DNA of 64,000 nt, taken from assembly GCA_937139335.1 (NCBI GenBank), contig CAKZPN010000065.1:61034-125033 (forward strand). The letters are read 5' to 3'. The position numbers were made by a program, and so were the translations under genes. The first letter of the stretch is position 1, and each line of letters starts with the position of its first letter. The notes under the pieces were generated by a model. The model was not told the origin of the DNA and made no database searches. It worked only from the letters and a program-made list of their open reading frames with translations. This stretch comes from an uncultured Roseicyclus sp. Its GTDB lineage: Bacteria > Pseudomonadota > Alphaproteobacteria > Rhodobacterales > Rhodobacteraceae. This document shows positions 63,460 through 64,000 of this stretch, in pieces.

Positions 63460-63504
63460 CGCATTCTTGAAAAGAATGCGAACCGAAATCTTTACAAGAT
63501 TTCG
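63460..63504. repeat. Two tandem 21-bp palindromes before the 83-residue ORF
   Basis: Palindrome 1: CGCATTCTT (63460-63468), loop GAA, AAGAATGCG (63472-63480). Palindrome 2: CGAAATCTT (63484-63492), loop TAC, AAGATTTCG (63496-63504). They are separated by 3 bases. Where the two copies differ in the stem, both sides change together (C-G to A-T, T-A to A-T). They lie 21-65 nt before ATG 63525. Confidence 0.75.
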
Positions 63505-63524
63505 ACGGCGTGCGGAGAAAAGAG

Positions 63525-63776
63525 ATGCTCGAACTCGAGGCCACGAACACCCATCTTTATCCCGGCGCGACCGGCACCATCCTGAGCGGCGAGCCGGTGA
63601 GTGGGCCGGTCACGCTGCGCTTTGCCGATGGCGGCGGGGCGACGGGCACGCTTTCGGGCGAGATGCTGCATATCAAGCCTTACACCACCACGGCCGGCAC
63701 CGAGATCGCCGCCAAATCCTGGCAGATTGCCTTCGACGGCGACCACTTTCGCATCACCGCCCGCGCCGCCTCCTGA
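63525..63776 (+). CDS. Unknown 83-residue protein
   Basis: I do not recognise this protein. It begins MLELEATNTHLYPGATGTIL and is predicted beta-rich ('GPVTLRFADGGGATGTLSG', 'KSWQIAFDGDHFRITARAAS') with no signal peptide or membrane segment. GGAG lies 8 nt before ATG 63525; a GTG 15 nt upstream is a possible alternative. Its promoter region holds the CtrA site and the tandem palindromes. The frame ends 40 nt before the phosphatase gene. Confidence 0.7.
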   Translation: MLELEATNTHLYPGATGTILSGEPVSGPVTLRFADGGGATGTLSGEMLHIKPYTTTAGTEIAAKSWQIAFDGDHFRITARAAS

Positions 63777-63815
63777 AGGCTGGACAATCCGGGCCGTGCG
63801 GCTAAGTCTGCGCGC

Positions 63816-64000
63816 ATGCGATTTCTTCTTGTCTTCCTGTTCTTTCCCGCGGTCGCACTGGCCGATGACTGGCAGGCGCTCGACCAGCCCGGCGCCATCG
63901 CGATCATGCGCCACGCGCTGGCGCCCGGCGCCGCCGACCCGGCCGATTTCACGGTGGGCGACTGTGCCACCCAGCGCAATGTCGATGAACGGGGCCGGGC
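63816..64000 (+). CDS. Histidine phosphatase family protein (N-terminal part)
   Basis: The first 61 codons; the gene runs off the right edge. A short signal peptide (MRFLLVFLFFPAVALA) is followed by 'GAIAIMRHALAPGAADPADF', the RHG-type catalytic motif of the branch of secreted histidine phosphatases, and 'GDCATQRNVDERGRA'. The conserved Arg-His gives a phosphohistidine intermediate. Substrate unknown. Confidence 0.85.
   Translation, partial: MRFLLVFLFFPAVALADDWQALDQPGAIAIMRHALAPGAADPADFTVGDCATQRNVDERGR

Noticed and set aside
1..64000. CRISPR array, prophage, integron or insertion sequence
   Set aside because: No spaced direct repeats, transposase, integrase, terminase or capsid gene was seen on either strand.

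Overview
The window is chromosomal DNA of an alphaproteobacterium, most likely of the family Rhodobacteraceae (Roseobacter/Rhodobacter group). The evidence is high G+C content, dense operons joined by ATGA/TGATG overlaps, an ethylmalonyl-CoA mutase, an HvrA-type H-NS protein, MipZ, the split F0 operon atpI-B-E-b'-b, stand-alone Hint-domain proteins, the cluster ffh-chorismate mutase-rpsP-rimM-trmD-rplS-rpmE, and two perfect CtrA-type TTAA-N7-TTAA sites. I see no rRNA, CRISPR array, transposase, integrase or phage gene. One tRNA (Arg, UCU) is present.

Layout. 1-6.2 kb: BMP-family nucleoside ABC transporter (end of the binding protein, ATPase, two permeases) with a LysE exporter between the permeases and a purine-nucleoside phosphorylase at the end, facing a second, DeoD-type phosphorylase. 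6.2-8.6 kb: H-NS-like protein and ethylmalonyl-CoA mutase. 8.8-16.5 kb: a nine-gene translationally coupled operon (Dpp/Opp-type permeases and fused double ATPase without a binding protein, aldehyde dehydrogenase, thioesterase, SDR, cupin, unknown, P1/DmpA-type peptidase). 16.5-22 kb: secreted proteins, the F0 ATP synthase operon, ArsR and LysR regulators. 22-31 kb: ffh, three GNATs with a 31-codon ORF bridging two of them, chorismate mutase, ribosomal and tRNA-modification genes interrupted by an ABC-2 exporter, and mipZ. 31-40 kb: aroA-cmk-rpsA on the minus strand, split by accessory genes including a Hint-domain protein and a winged-helix regulator; a second Hint protein lies beside aroA. 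40-49 kb: rplY, pth, trpB, trpF, lapA and ihfB with interspersed accessory genes. 49-54 kb: hyuBA plus a FAD oxidoreductase. 54-57 kb: ModE-type regulator and modABC. 57-60 kb: a ferric-reductase-like flavocytochrome divergent from a five-heme cytochrome c, with one perfect FNR-type box between them, then tRNA-Arg. 60-64 kb: GNAT, NDUFS4-like complex I subunit, uvrB, an 83-residue ORF behind a CtrA site and two tandem palindromes, and the start of a histidine phosphatase.

The best leads are the FNR-box-controlled flavocytochrome/five-heme cytochrome pair, the CtrA box plus covarying tandem palindromes before the 83-residue ORF, the hairpin with a G-quadruplex-like loop upstream of the NDUFS4 gene, and the binding-protein-less peptide transporter/peptidase operon. 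All functions are read from sequence alone; no database search was possible.
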